The notes below the pieces were generated by a model, which saw only the letters and a program-made list of their open reading frames with translations, did no database searches and was not told the origin of the DNA. Of a stretch of 64,000 bases of DNA, positions 27,322 to 36,184 are shown in pieces (position 1 is the first letter of the stretch; each line of letters begins with the position of its first letter). A program made the position numbers and the translations under genes. The DNA is taken from positions 186,001 to 250,000 of the forward strand of contig NZ_CDCA01000025.1 of the NCBI RefSeq assembly GCF_000820185.1. The letters run 5' to 3'. The DNA is from Aeromonas tecta. Its GTDB lineage: Bacteria > Pseudomonadota > Gammaproteobacteria > Enterobacterales > Aeromonadaceae.

Positions 27322-27336
27322 TAACAATCATTATCA
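27322..27336. promoter_or_regulatory. Fur box 2 overlapping the translation start region
   Basis: TAACAATCATTATCA matches 13 of 15 positions of the 7-1-7 Fur motif and ends 3 bp before the ATG at 27340, where a Shine-Dalgarno would normally lie. Confidence 0.7.
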
Positions 27337-27339
27337 ACA

Positions 27340-29505
27340 ATGAAAAAACTACTGCACTACTGGCCCATGCTGCTGTCCGGTACAGCTCTGGCCGCCAGTG
27401 ATCCTGCCAGGATCGACTCAACAGAGATGAACCCCGAGCTCAAGGCGCGCGAGACCATAGTGGTCAAGGGCCAGCGTATAGAGCAGAAGTTATCCGACGT
27501 ATCGGGCTCCATCACCGTCATCACCGAAGAAGACCTGGATCGCCAGGTCGCCACCGAACTCACCGACGTGTTCAAGAACGAGCCCGGCGTCTCGGTCACC
27601 GGCTCCGCCGGCCGGCCCCAGAACATCATCATTCGCGGCATGGGCGGTAACCGGGTACTGATCATCAAGGACGGGGTGCGGGTCAGCGATGGCTTTGGCG
27701 CCGATGACCTCAATGACAAGGTGGGCCGCTTCAGCTTCGATCTGGACGACGTAAAACAGATTGAAGTTGCCAAGGGCGCTGGCTCCTCCCTCCATGGCTC
27801 GGACGCCATCGGCGGCACCATCGTCATCAGCACCAAGCAGCCGGAAGACTACCTGCAGGGTCAGGACGCCTATCTGAGCAGCAAGGTGCTTCAGGACGGC
27901 AGCAGCGACAAGCAGAAACTGAGCGCCACCGGCGCCGCCCGGGTATGGGATACCGAGCACCTGCTGCGCGTCTCCGGCTGGCAAGGGCACGAAACTGCCA
28001 ACTATGACGAGAGCCGCATCCCGGCGGATCTGGATGGCCTGAGCGCCTCCACCAGCTCCCGCTTTGACCTCAACGAGCACCACCTGCTGCGCCTCGAGCT
28101 CGACTACTTCGAAGACAACGCCCAGCGGGATCAGGGTCCGCGCGAAGTGCCACAGCCCGACGGCAAGTGGCAGGTACGCCAGTATCAGGAAGACGCGTCC
28201 CAGAAGACCCAGGGCGGCAAGCTCAGCTGGGAGGCGAGCGATCTCGGCAGCCTGCTGGCCGACAGCTTCACCTGGAGTGCCTATGGCAATCACTCCAAGA
28301 ACACCGCCAACAAGCGCAGCCTGCTGCAAAACGATCTGCTGAGCGGCTATCCCCGCTATCGCAGCGAGCGGGAGCTCTCCACCTTCACCGAAGACAGGCT
28401 CGGTACCGAGCTGGATGTGCGCCGGGATCTGGCCACCGGCGACGTCGGCCACAAACTGAGCTACGGCATGGAGCTGGAGCGCACCAACCACGAACGGCCG
28501 GTGGACAAGCTGAGCCTGGAGGCCGGCGTGCCCCAGCCCCAGCAATCCTCCCCCTTCAGCCGTGCTCGCACCGACAGAGCCGGGGTTTGGCTCAGCGACG
28601 TGGCGACCCTGGGCCAGTGGCAGTTCACCCCCACCCTGCGCATGGATCACCAGTGGCTCAAGCCGCTCGATGGCAGCAACGGCGAGAACCACAGCTGGCA
28701 CATCTCCCCGAGCCTGGCCACCAGCTACCGCTTCAACGAGGAGTGGCGCAGCTGGCTGAGCTACGCCAACGGCTTCCGCGCCCCCTCCTATGACAAGGTG
28801 TACGGCAACATCCCCCACTACTTCGCCCTGCCGCCGTTCGAGATCATCGCCAATACCGAGCTGCAGGAAGAGACTAGCCACAGCTTCGAGTGGGGGGTGA
28901 GTGGTGAGGGGCAGAACTGGAGCATCAAGCCGGCCCTGTTCTACAACCGCTACTACAACTTCATCGACTGGCGCGAGGTGGGCCTGCGCCTGCGAGACGG
29001 CGTCATCCTGCGCCAGTACCGCAACGTGGCCAAGGCTGAGACCTGGGGCGCCGAAGTGGCCGCCAGCTACTGGCTCACCTCGGAGTGGGAGCTCGCCACC
29101 AAGCTCGGTTGGGTCGACGGGGAAGACAGTCAGGGCGAGGCCCTGCGCACCCTCACGCCGCTCGAGGGCAACACCCGCCTGAGCTACCAGGCCAACGACT
29201 GGAGCCTGGGGCTGCAGGCCGATTACGCCGCCGCCATGGACAGGGTGCCCACCTGTGGCAACAGCCTGACCAGCAGCCAGGACGAGTGCCTCAAGAGCGC
29301 CGGATGGTTCAGCATGGCGGTGACCGCCGACTGGCTGGTCACCGATGCCCTCAAGGTCAACGTCAAGCTCGATAACCTGTTCGACACCCGCTACACCCGC
29401 TATCAGGATGTGGCCGGGCTGGAAGCCGGTACCGATGCCTCCCTCTTCACCCAGAGCGGTCGCACCCTGAGTGCCAGCCTGCGCTACACCTTCGTGGGGA
29501 TCTGA
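27340..29505 (+). CDS. TonB-dependent receptor, haemoglobin/transferrin-receptor-like
   Basis: A 721-residue outer-membrane receptor that should import an iron source using TonB energy. The signal peptide ends at ALAA (about residue 19). The TonB box ETIVVKG is at about residues 38-44, the plug domain at about 45-165 (RPQNIIIRGMGGNRVLIIKDGVR), then a 22-strand barrel. The last segment VKLDNLFDTRYTRYQDV and the C-terminal SASLRYTF are family signatures. Overall shape resembles the haem/haemoglobin and transferrin/lactoferrin receptor group, but the ligand is unproven. Two Fur boxes precede it, so iron repression is likely. No Shine-Dalgarno is evident. The stop overlaps the next ATG (TGATG), beginning a tight operon. 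Confidence 0.9.
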   Translation: MKKLLHYWPMLLSGTALAASDPARIDSTEMNPELKARETIVVKGQRIEQKLSDVSGSITVITEEDLDRQVATELTDVFKNEPGVSVTGSAGRPQNIIIRGMGGNRVLIIKDGVRVSDGFGADDLNDKVGRFSFDLDDVKQIEVAKGAGSSLHGSDAIGGTIVISTKQPEDYLQGQDAYLSSKVLQDGSSDKQKLSATGAARVWDTEHLLRVSGWQGHETANYDESRIPADLDGLSASTSSRFDLNEHHLLRLELDYFEDNAQRDQGPREVPQPDGKWQVRQYQEDASQKTQGGKLSWEASDLGSLLADSFTWSAYGNHSKNTANKRSLLQNDLLSGYPRYRSERELSTFTEDRLGTELDVRRDLATGDVGHKLSYGMELERTNHERPVDKLSLEAGVPQPQQSSPFSRARTDRAGVWLSDVATLGQWQFTPTLRMDHQWLKPLDGSNGENHSWHISPSLATSYRFNEEWRSWLSYANGFRAPSYDKVYGNIPHYFALPPFEIIANTELQEETSHSFEWGVSGEGQNWSIKPALFYNRYYNFIDWREVGLRLRDGVILRQYRNVAKAETWGAEVAASYWLTSEWELATKLGWVDGEDSQGEALRTLTPLEGNTRLSYQANDWSLGLQADYAAAMDRVPTCGNSLTSSQDECLKSAGWFSMAVTADWLVTDALKVNVKLDNLFDTRYTRYQDVAGLEAGTDASLFTQSGRTLSASLRYTFVGI

Positions 29506-31544
29506 TGCAGACAATGCTGATCCTGGCCAGCCTGCTGGCCACCCCGGCGCCCGCCTCTGTCCATGAGACAGTCCAAACGGCGGCGCCCCTTATCCCCGAG
29601 CGCCCCTTGCTGATGAAGGGCGAGATAGCCCGGGTCGATCCCTACGGCGGCTGGCGCGATGACAGCCGCAGCTCCCCCGAGCTGCTGACCCTGCTGCGTG
29701 AGCAGAACCGCTGGACCGAGCAGCAACTCGCCGGCCAAAAACCGCTCGAGAAAACCTTGCAAGCCGAATGGCAGGCCAGGGAGCGGGGCGAGCCCATGCC
29801 CGTCGAATGGCTAAGTGAGGCCGGCAGCCAGTGGCGCATGAGCACCGATGGCAGTCTGTGGCAACGCAGCGATGAGCAGGCCGAGGCCCGCCAGCGGCTG
29901 GCGCCGCGCCAACCCGCCGAGGGTTACTACGAGCTCGCCGCCTGGTCCCTGCACCCGAACGGGCGCTGGCTGGCTCTGGCCGAAGAGACTCGTGGCGATA
30001 GAGACTACCGCATCAGCCTGCTGGATCTGGCGAGCGGCGAGACCCTCGCCACCCTGCCCCACAGGGCCAGCGATCTGCTCTGGAGCCTGGACGGCAAGAC
30101 CCTCTACACCATCGCCAACGAGCGCAACACCCTGCGCCCCTGGCAGTTGTGGGCCTGGCAAGACGGTAAAGAAGCCCTAGTGCATCAGGAGCGCGATCCC
30201 GCCTGGCTGCTCAGCCTCTATCGCACCACGGACAAGCGTCATCTGATCCTGCAGAGCAACAACCACAACGGCTCCGAGCAATACCTGCTGGACGATGGCA
30301 AGGCGGCCCTCGTCAAGGCACGCCAAGCCGGGCTCGAGTACTACCTGGATACCCAGGGCGAGCGGGTGCTGATCAAAAGCAACCGGGATGGGGAGCTTGG
30401 CCTCTATCAGGCGACCAGCCTGGCCGAGGTAGCCAGCCAGCCCTGGCAACTGCTCTGGTCCGGACAGGATCGCAGCCTCGAAAAGTGGCGCCTGTTTCGG
30501 GATCACACAGTGCTGCAATACCGCAAGGACGGGGACGATTGGCTCGACGTGCTCGGCGCCGACGGCAAGCTGACCCACAGCCTGCCGCTGACCGAAGGGG
30601 CTGGCACGGCCTGGATCCAGGGCAGCCAGGATCCAGAGAGTGCCAAGGTGCTCATTCGCCGCCAGGGCATGGCCGAGGCTCCGCACCAGCGCTGGCTAGA
30701 CTTGGCCTCCGGTCAATGGCAGGCCGCTGACAAACCGGCCGAGACCTCCCTCTATCAGAGCGAGCGACGCTGGGTAGTGGGCAAGGACGGGGTCAAGGTG
30801 CCTGTCTCCCTGGTGTGGCGCAAGGACATCGCCGCCCCCAAGGCGCTGCTGCTCTACGGCTATGGCGCCTACGGCACTCCCATGCGCCCCTACTATCAGC
30901 CCCAGGTGCTGAGCCTGCTGGATCGCGGCTTCGTCTACGCCATCGCCCACGTGCGTGGCGGCGGCCTGCTCGGGGAGTCTTGGTACAAAGATGGCCGCGG
31001 CCAGCAGAAGCAGCACAGCGTGGATGACTTCCTGGCGGTGGCAAGCAGCCTGGCACTGGATCCTGCCATAGACCCGGCCCGGCTGTTCGCCATGGGGGGC
31101 AGCGCCGGTGGTCTGCTGGTGGCAGCGGCCCTCAACCAGGCACCGAGCCGCTTCGCCGGCGCCGTATTGCAGGTGCCCTTCGTCGACCTGCTCGGCACCA
31201 TGAACGACCCCGAGCTGCCGCTCACCCGACAGGAGTATGCGGAGTGGGGCAATCCCGCTGTGACAGCAGATTACGCTGCCATGCGCCGATTAAGCCCCTA
31301 TGACAACCTACATTCAGCCAATTACCCACCACTTTATGTAACGGCTGGGCTCAATGACAGTCAGGTCCCCTACTGGGAGCCCCTCAAGTGGCTCGCTCGC
31401 CTGCGCGCCCACAGCACGGGGCAAGGCCCTTATTTGCTGAGAACCGAACTCGATGGTGGCCATCTGGCAATCCCTCGCACGGCCGAGCTGCGCGCGGCGC
31501 AGGAGTATGCCTTCCTGCTCACCCTGGCCGGAGTCAGCCACTGA
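29505..31544 (+). CDS. Exported S9A prolyl-oligopeptidase-like peptidase
   Basis: A 679-residue serine peptidase of family S9A (oligopeptidase B/prolyl oligopeptidase type). It is unusual for this clade in carrying an N-terminal signal peptide (MQTMLILASLLATPAPAS), which predicts a periplasmic or secreted enzyme. The N-terminal beta-propeller spans about residues 60-400. The catalytic alpha/beta domain follows, with GGSAGG (nucleophile about S533), D618 in GLNDSQVP and H653 in DGGHLAIP. S9A enzymes cut short peptides, not folded proteins, so this enzyme would act after an endoprotease. The start overlaps the TonB receptor stop. The next gene encodes such an endoprotease. Confidence 0.9.
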   Translation: MQTMLILASLLATPAPASVHETVQTAAPLIPERPLLMKGEIARVDPYGGWRDDSRSSPELLTLLREQNRWTEQQLAGQKPLEKTLQAEWQARERGEPMPVEWLSEAGSQWRMSTDGSLWQRSDEQAEARQRLAPRQPAEGYYELAAWSLHPNGRWLALAEETRGDRDYRISLLDLASGETLATLPHRASDLLWSLDGKTLYTIANERNTLRPWQLWAWQDGKEALVHQERDPAWLLSLYRTTDKRHLILQSNNHNGSEQYLLDDGKAALVKARQAGLEYYLDTQGERVLIKSNRDGELGLYQATSLAEVASQPWQLLWSGQDRSLEKWRLFRDHTVLQYRKDGDDWLDVLGADGKLTHSLPLTEGAGTAWIQGSQDPESAKVLIRRQGMAEAPHQRWLDLASGQWQAADKPAETSLYQSERRWVVGKDGVKVPVSLVWRKDIAAPKALLLYGYGAYGTPMRPYYQPQVLSLLDRGFVYAIAHVRGGGLLGESWYKDGRGQQKQHSVDDFLAVASSLALDPAIDPARLFAMGGSAGGLLVAAALNQAPSRFAGAVLQVPFVDLLGTMNDPELPLTRQEYAEWGNPAVTADYAAMRRLSPYDNLHSANYPPLYVTAGLNDSQVPYWEPLKWLARLRAHSTGQGPYLLRTELDGGHLAIPRTAELRAAQEYAFLLTLAGVSH

Positions 31545-31579
31545 TGCCACGCCTCACTTTTTCTGCTTTGGAGTCACCT

Positions 31580-33994
31580 ATGAAACCCTCTTCCCTGGCC
31601 CTCTGGCTGGCGGCGACCCTGCTGGCCCAGCCCCTGGTCGCGGCCGAGCTCATCTATGTCGATGAGGCGCCGCTCTCTACCACGCCGCAAGCCTGGCTCG
31701 AGAGTCGCCTCGGCGTGACGCTCGTCCCCGACTACGACAAGGCCAGCCTGCTCGGCCACCATTACAGCTTCCACCAGTTGGTGAACGGCCTGCCGGTGGC
31801 CACCACCCAGGCTGCCGTCAGCCTCGATAACGCCGGCAAGCCCTGGCGCCTCTATCACAACCTGCGCCCGCTACAGAGCACGACGCCCGGTTGCGATACC
31901 AGCACCAGCCTGGATCCCCTGCTCACCAGCCTGCGGGATGCGGGCGCCCAAATCGATCCCCTCGGCCCGGTCGAGGCCTGGTACTGGCGCGACGGAGAAA
32001 CCCTGGTGCCGGCCCTGCGCCAGCGGGTTCGCGAGCACAAGGATGGCAACGCCAAGGCAGCCTATCAGCAGCTGTTCGCCAGTTGTGATGGCAGCCAGGA
32101 GCTCGGCCGCTGGATGGACTCGGCCACAACGGCAGCGCCCTTCATCCCGGATGTGGGGGACGTCACCGTCCAGGCGCGGGTGTTTGACCCGGATCCCCGC
32201 ACCCAGTTGCAAGATGCCAGCCTGGTCTGGCACGAGTCTCTGGTGCTGGCCGATGCGGCCTATCAGGACAAGGTGGTCCTGCCGGTCAGCCTGCAGGGCA
32301 GCGACTATGTGCTGAGCGGCCCCAACGCCCGGGTGGTGGATGCCATGGAGCCCAACACCGCCCCCTACAGCGCCGACGATCAGCAGGCTTTTCGCCTGAC
32401 CCGGGACGATGCCGGCTTTGCCGACATCAATGCCTACTACCACCTGGACTTGGCCCAGCGGCACCTCAAGGCGCTCGGCTTTGCCACCCTGATCCCCGGC
32501 GCCCTCGACATCGACACCGATGCGGGCTATCAGGACAACTCTCTTTATGATCCGTTCGAGCGCAGGTTGGAGCTGGGGCGCAGCGGCGTCCCCGATGCCG
32601 AGGATCCCATGGTCATCTGGCACGAGTTCGGCCACGCGGTGCAGCACCACATAGTGCCGGATCTCGGTGACGAGGCGGACTGGGGCGCCATCGGCGAGGG
32701 TTTCAGCGACTATCTGGCCGCCAGCCATCGCCAGCGCAGCGAAGCGGGTCGCAACTTCGAACCGGCGCTGGTGTTCAACTGGGATGCCCGCTTCACCGAC
32801 CGCGCACCGCGTCAGCTGGATGACATGCGCGCCCGCTACCACCCGGACTACAACTACCCGGCCCACAGAACCGTCAACGGCAGCAACGGCGATCAGCTGT
32901 GGGGTACGCCTCTGTTCCAGGCCCTGCTGGCCTCGGTCGCCGAGTACGGCGAGGTGGCTAGGGACGAGTTTGATCGTCTGATCATCGAGTCCCACTTCGG
33001 CCTGGGCCCGGCCATCAAGATGCCGCAGCTGGCCCGCCTCACGGTGGAAACCGCCGAGCGGCTCTACCCGGCGCGCCACTATGGCCGCCATCTGGAGCAG
33101 GCCTTCCGCCAGCACGGCCTGCTGCAGGCGCCGGTCAATCTGGCCCTGGCCGATGGCAGCGCCATCGAACTGGGCCAGCGCCAGTCCGTGGTGCTCACCC
33201 TGAGCAACCCGGGCAACACGGCGGTAACCCTGCACAACCTGGCCCTGACCCTGCCAAGCGGGCTGCAAGTCGACCCCTATCAGTGGCAGGCTAGCACCCT
33301 GGCGGCCGGCGCCAGCATGAGCACCACCCTGCGACTGCTGGCCCAGAGTCCCCTCGCCTGTGGCGACGTGGCCGAGCTGCCCGTCGGCCTGACACTGACC
33401 GGCGCCAGCCCGAGCGAGCGGCAGTGGCAGCAGTCACTGAGCCTACCCATCGGCACCCCAGTGGTTGCCCGAGCAAGCGGCCAGGCCCTGACCCTGAAGG
33501 ATGCCCAGAGCACCGAAGTGAAGGGGCTGAGTCAAACCAGCCTGGTGCTGGCGAAGAACGACGCCCGGGTGAGCGGCGAGCTGCAACTGAACCTGGACTT
33601 GCAACATGAGGCGCTGGACGAGCTGGAGATCTGGCTCAACTCCCCCTCCGGCACCCGGGTCCAGATCTGGGATAAGGGCTACAGCCCGCTGCCACGGCTC
33701 AAAGGGGTCTTCCCGTCCGAGCTGCAATCCGTGCAGCCCCTGAGCCAACTCATCGGTGAGCCGCTAGCCGGTCAGTGGACCCTGGAGATCGTCGACAACG
33801 CCCCCGGCAAGCAGGGTCGCCTCAATGGTTGGAGCATCAGCCAGCGCATCGGCGCCCAGTGCGGCGAGTCCATTGCGCTGCCGGATGACGGCATCATCCA
33901 CTTCGACACCGCGGACAGCAGCGGGGGCGGCGCCCTCAACCTGCTCTGGCTGTTGCCGCTGGCCCTCTGGCGCCGCGTCACTCGTCGCGGCTAA
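31580..33994 (+). CDS. GlyGly-CTERM zinc metalloprotease with P-domain
   Basis: An 804-residue exported gluzincin-type metalloprotease. Signal peptide MKPSSLALWLAATLLAQPLVA is followed by a prodomain-like region to about residue 300. The zinc motif HEFGH is at 348-352, with the third ligand E373 in GEGFSDY. A proprotein-convertase P-domain lies at about 655-770 (LNLDLQHEALDELEIW, LAGQWTLEIVDN). The C-terminus has GGG, a hydrophobic helix and RRVTRRG, the GlyGly-CTERM tripartite sorting signal cleaved by rhombosortase for surface attachment or release by type II secretion. The ATG at 31580 follows GGAG; an ATG at 31544 overlapping the previous stop is possible. It resembles fungalysin/thermolysin-type enzymes. 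Confidence 0.88.
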   Translation: MKPSSLALWLAATLLAQPLVAAELIYVDEAPLSTTPQAWLESRLGVTLVPDYDKASLLGHHYSFHQLVNGLPVATTQAAVSLDNAGKPWRLYHNLRPLQSTTPGCDTSTSLDPLLTSLRDAGAQIDPLGPVEAWYWRDGETLVPALRQRVREHKDGNAKAAYQQLFASCDGSQELGRWMDSATTAAPFIPDVGDVTVQARVFDPDPRTQLQDASLVWHESLVLADAAYQDKVVLPVSLQGSDYVLSGPNARVVDAMEPNTAPYSADDQQAFRLTRDDAGFADINAYYHLDLAQRHLKALGFATLIPGALDIDTDAGYQDNSLYDPFERRLELGRSGVPDAEDPMVIWHEFGHAVQHHIVPDLGDEADWGAIGEGFSDYLAASHRQRSEAGRNFEPALVFNWDARFTDRAPRQLDDMRARYHPDYNYPAHRTVNGSNGDQLWGTPLFQALLASVAEYGEVARDEFDRLIIESHFGLGPAIKMPQLARLTVETAERLYPARHYGRHLEQAFRQHGLLQAPVNLALADGSAIELGQRQSVVLTLSNPGNTAVTLHNLALTLPSGLQVDPYQWQASTLAAGASMSTTLRLLAQSPLACGDVAELPVGLTLTGASPSERQWQQSLSLPIGTPVVARASGQALTLKDAQSTEVKGLSQTSLVLAKNDARVSGELQLNLDLQHEALDELEIWLNSPSGTRVQIWDKGYSPLPRLKGVFPSELQSVQPLSQLIGEPLAGQWTLEIVDNAPGKQGRLNGWSISQRIGAQCGESIALPDDGIIHFDTADSSGGGALNLLWLLPLALWRRVTRRG

Positions 33995-33997
33995 GAC

Positions 33998-34049
33998 GCC
34001 CCTCGACACTATTAATGGCTAAAAAACAGCGAGGGGCTCAGGGCCCCTC
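33998..34049 (+). promoter_or_regulatory. Mutually exclusive hairpins before the DUF1566 lipoprotein
   Basis: Three complementary segments: GCCCCTCG (33998-34005), CGAGGGGC (34030-34037) and GCCCCTC (34043-34049). The middle one can pair with either neighbour. The downstream pairing lies just before the AAGGAC ribosome-binding site at 34051. No T-run follows, so translation control or mRNA stabilisation is more likely than termination. This is an inference. Confidence 0.5.
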
Positions 34050-34061
34050 CAAGGACAATAA

Positions 34062-35432
34062 ATGAAGATGAGAATGACCCCGCTGGCCTGCTTGCTGGCC
34101 CCCCTGCTCACCGCCTGTGGCGGTGGCAGCACGGACGAGGCGCCCCTTGCCGCGCCAGATTATCGCCTGACGGTCAACCTGCCCCAGGCCGGCACCCTGT
34201 GCGTCAACCTCAACCAGAATGACAGCTGCGACGCCGGTGAGCCCGAGGTCAGTGGCGCCGCCGGTGCCCGCCAGCTGAGCGGCACCTCTCCCGCCCTGCT
34301 GACCAGCCCCTTGCTGTTCATCCCATCGGATCTGGCGGCCCTGACCCTGACCCACCCAGCGGCACGCCTGGATGGACAGCACCTCACCCCCACCCCGCTG
34401 AGCACCCTGCTGCAGACCCGCATCGGTGAGGGGATACCGCCGGCTCAGGCGCTGGCCAAGGTGTTGGCCGATCTGGCGCCGCTGCAGCCGGGACAGGATC
34501 TTGCCGCCCTCACTCAGCTGACCGCCTTCAACCAGGCCCTCGCCGAGCTGGCGCTGGCCGCCCTCAACGATGCCGGCACCCTGCCGGGGATTGCGGCCAA
34601 TGAGCGTCAGCGCCAGATCTGGCAGGGTCTGGTCACTCTGTTGCCCGAGCTCGGCCAGCATTTTGCCAACAGCCCCGAGCTGCTGAGCCTGCAATCCCGT
34701 CTCGCCGCCGTGCTGAAGCAACAGCAGCCAAGGGCTCTGATCACCGCCAGTGGCGTCACCACCTACAGCGACGGGGTGGACTATCTGCTGACCCAGGAGC
34801 CTGCCGATCACCCGGGTCAGGATGCCAGCCTCAAGCAGTCTCCCCTGCGTTATCGCAAGCTCGACAACCAGGGGCAGCCCCTGCCGGACGGCGCCACTCA
34901 GTGGGATTGCGTGGAAGATCTCAACACGGGTCTGGTATGGGAGAAGAAGCTGGATGACCCGGACAGCCCGCGGGATCTGCACCGGGCCTTCGCCTGGGAG
35001 TTTGGCAACTACCACCCCTTGCAGGAAGAGCGGGACTACGCCTGTCCGAACGGCGAGGCCATCTGCACCACGGAGCAATACCGTCAGTGGCTCAATAGCC
35101 AGCAACTGTGCGGCATCCAGAACTGGCGCCTGCCCCATGCCCAGGAGCTGATGAGCCTGCAGCATTTTGGCTCCCTCAGTCAGCAGGGTGGCCAGATAGC
35201 GACTCTGGATGTGCGCTATTTCCCCGATCTGGGCACCGGGTTCAACGGTTTCGATGGTTATTACTGGAGTCAAACCCTGACCCCGTCCCGTCGTCTCGAA
35301 AGCGCGCCGCTCAGCGTCATAGCCCCGCTCTTCTGGGGTGACGATGCCGGCACCGATTACCCGACTCCCGTACAAACCCCTGATGACACCAATGCCCTGC
35401 AACTGCGCCTGGTGGCCGAGGTAACCCGATGA
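34062..35432 (+). CDS. DUF1566 (Lcl C-terminal type) lipoprotein
   Basis: A 456-residue predicted lipoprotein: signal peptide with lipobox LTAC (cysteine at about residue 19), then GGGSTDEA. An N-terminal region of unknown fold (about residues 35-230) is rich in alanine and leucine. The C-terminal DUF1566 domain (about 275-450) has the diagnostic TGLVWEKK, NWRLPHAQELMSL and YYWSQTL motifs. DUF1566 is the C-terminal domain of the Legionella collagen-like adhesin Lcl and occurs in many surface proteins. Function is unknown; ligand or glycan binding is an inference. It is fourth in the receptor-protease cluster and is coupled to the next gene by an ATGA overlap. Confidence 0.85.
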   Translation: MKMRMTPLACLLAPLLTACGGGSTDEAPLAAPDYRLTVNLPQAGTLCVNLNQNDSCDAGEPEVSGAAGARQLSGTSPALLTSPLLFIPSDLAALTLTHPAARLDGQHLTPTPLSTLLQTRIGEGIPPAQALAKVLADLAPLQPGQDLAALTQLTAFNQALAELALAALNDAGTLPGIAANERQRQIWQGLVTLLPELGQHFANSPELLSLQSRLAAVLKQQQPRALITASGVTTYSDGVDYLLTQEPADHPGQDASLKQSPLRYRKLDNQGQPLPDGATQWDCVEDLNTGLVWEKKLDDPDSPRDLHRAFAWEFGNYHPLQEERDYACPNGEAICTTEQYRQWLNSQQLCGIQNWRLPHAQELMSLQHFGSLSQQGGQIATLDVRYFPDLGTGFNGFDGYYWSQTLTPSRRLESAPLSVIAPLFWGDDAGTDYPTPVQTPDDTNALQLRLVAEVTR

Positions 35433-35986
35433 ACAAGTTTCTCCTGACCCTGCTGCTTTGTCTGTGCAGCCCGCTGGCACTGGCCATCGCCATCTGCGAT
35501 GACAACATGCCCAGAACCAGCCCCAGCTCCCGTTTCCTCGATCACGGCAACGGCACTGTGACGGACCGGGCATCCGGCCTCACCTGGATGCGCTGCCAGC
35601 TGGGGCAAACCTGGCAAAATGACAGCTGCCGTGGCGAGCCCACCCGCCTCTATTGGCAGCAGGCACTGCTGACCGCCGAGCGGATCCGCACCGAATCCAA
35701 TCATGCCCTCCATGGTTTCGGCGGTCACACCGACTGGCGCCTGCCCACCATCAAGGAGCTGACCAGCATCCTGGAATCCGCCTGCTACAAGCCGGCATTG
35801 AACGAGACCATCTTCCCCCGCGCCATGGCTGGCGACGGGAAAGAGGTGAACGACGGCTACGTCTATGTCTGGTCCTCCACCCCCTTCCCGGCGGGCAAAA
35901 CGGTGGCCTATCTCGACATCACCAGCGGCTCGGTCGGCCTGCGTGCCCCCAGCGCCTGGGCCAAGCAGGTATTGCTGGTGCGCTAA
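35429..35986 (+). CDS. Small exported DUF1566 protein
   Basis: A 185-residue exported protein with a signal peptide (MNKFLLTLLLCLCSPLALA). It is almost entirely one DUF1566 domain: HGNGTVTDRASGLTWMRC (about residues 35-52), DWRLPTIKELTSIL (about 103-116) and a final YVWSSTPFP-type motif. Six or more cysteines suggest disulphides. It overlaps the preceding lipoprotein gene by four bases, so the two DUF1566 proteins are made together and may form a pair. There is no lipobox; it may be periplasmic or secreted. No intrinsic terminator with a T-run is evident, only a GC-rich hairpin near 36000. Confidence 0.85.
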   Translation: MNKFLLTLLLCLCSPLALAIAICDDNMPRTSPSSRFLDHGNGTVTDRASGLTWMRCQLGQTWQNDSCRGEPTRLYWQQALLTAERIRTESNHALHGFGGHTDWRLPTIKELTSILESACYKPALNETIFPRAMAGDGKEVNDGYVYVWSSTPFPAGKTVAYLDITSGSVGLRAPSAWAKQVLLVR

Positions 35987-36184
35987 AGGATTGGGGCCGG
36001 ATCTTGCGGGTCCGGCCTCAACGCGATTGGCGATGAATGCGCTCATTTGTGAGGCATTGCGTCAAAAAAGCATCAAATTACGTCATTGTGTGCCCGCTCA
36101 GAGCGGTTTTGCGCGCCGGAGCGCTGGCATGAAACCCGCAGAGCGGTTAGTCTAGCGGCGTTGAACCAACCCCATGAGGTACAG

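Noticed and set aside
27121-27327. 68-codon minus-strand frame upstream of the TonB receptor
   Set aside because: It covers the Fur-box promoter region, has no ribosome-binding site, and shows no recognisable similarity.
27490-29514. 674-codon open frame antisense to the TonB receptor
   Set aside because: Low-complexity translation rich in valine, alanine and glycine with no motif; the plus-strand receptor has full family features.
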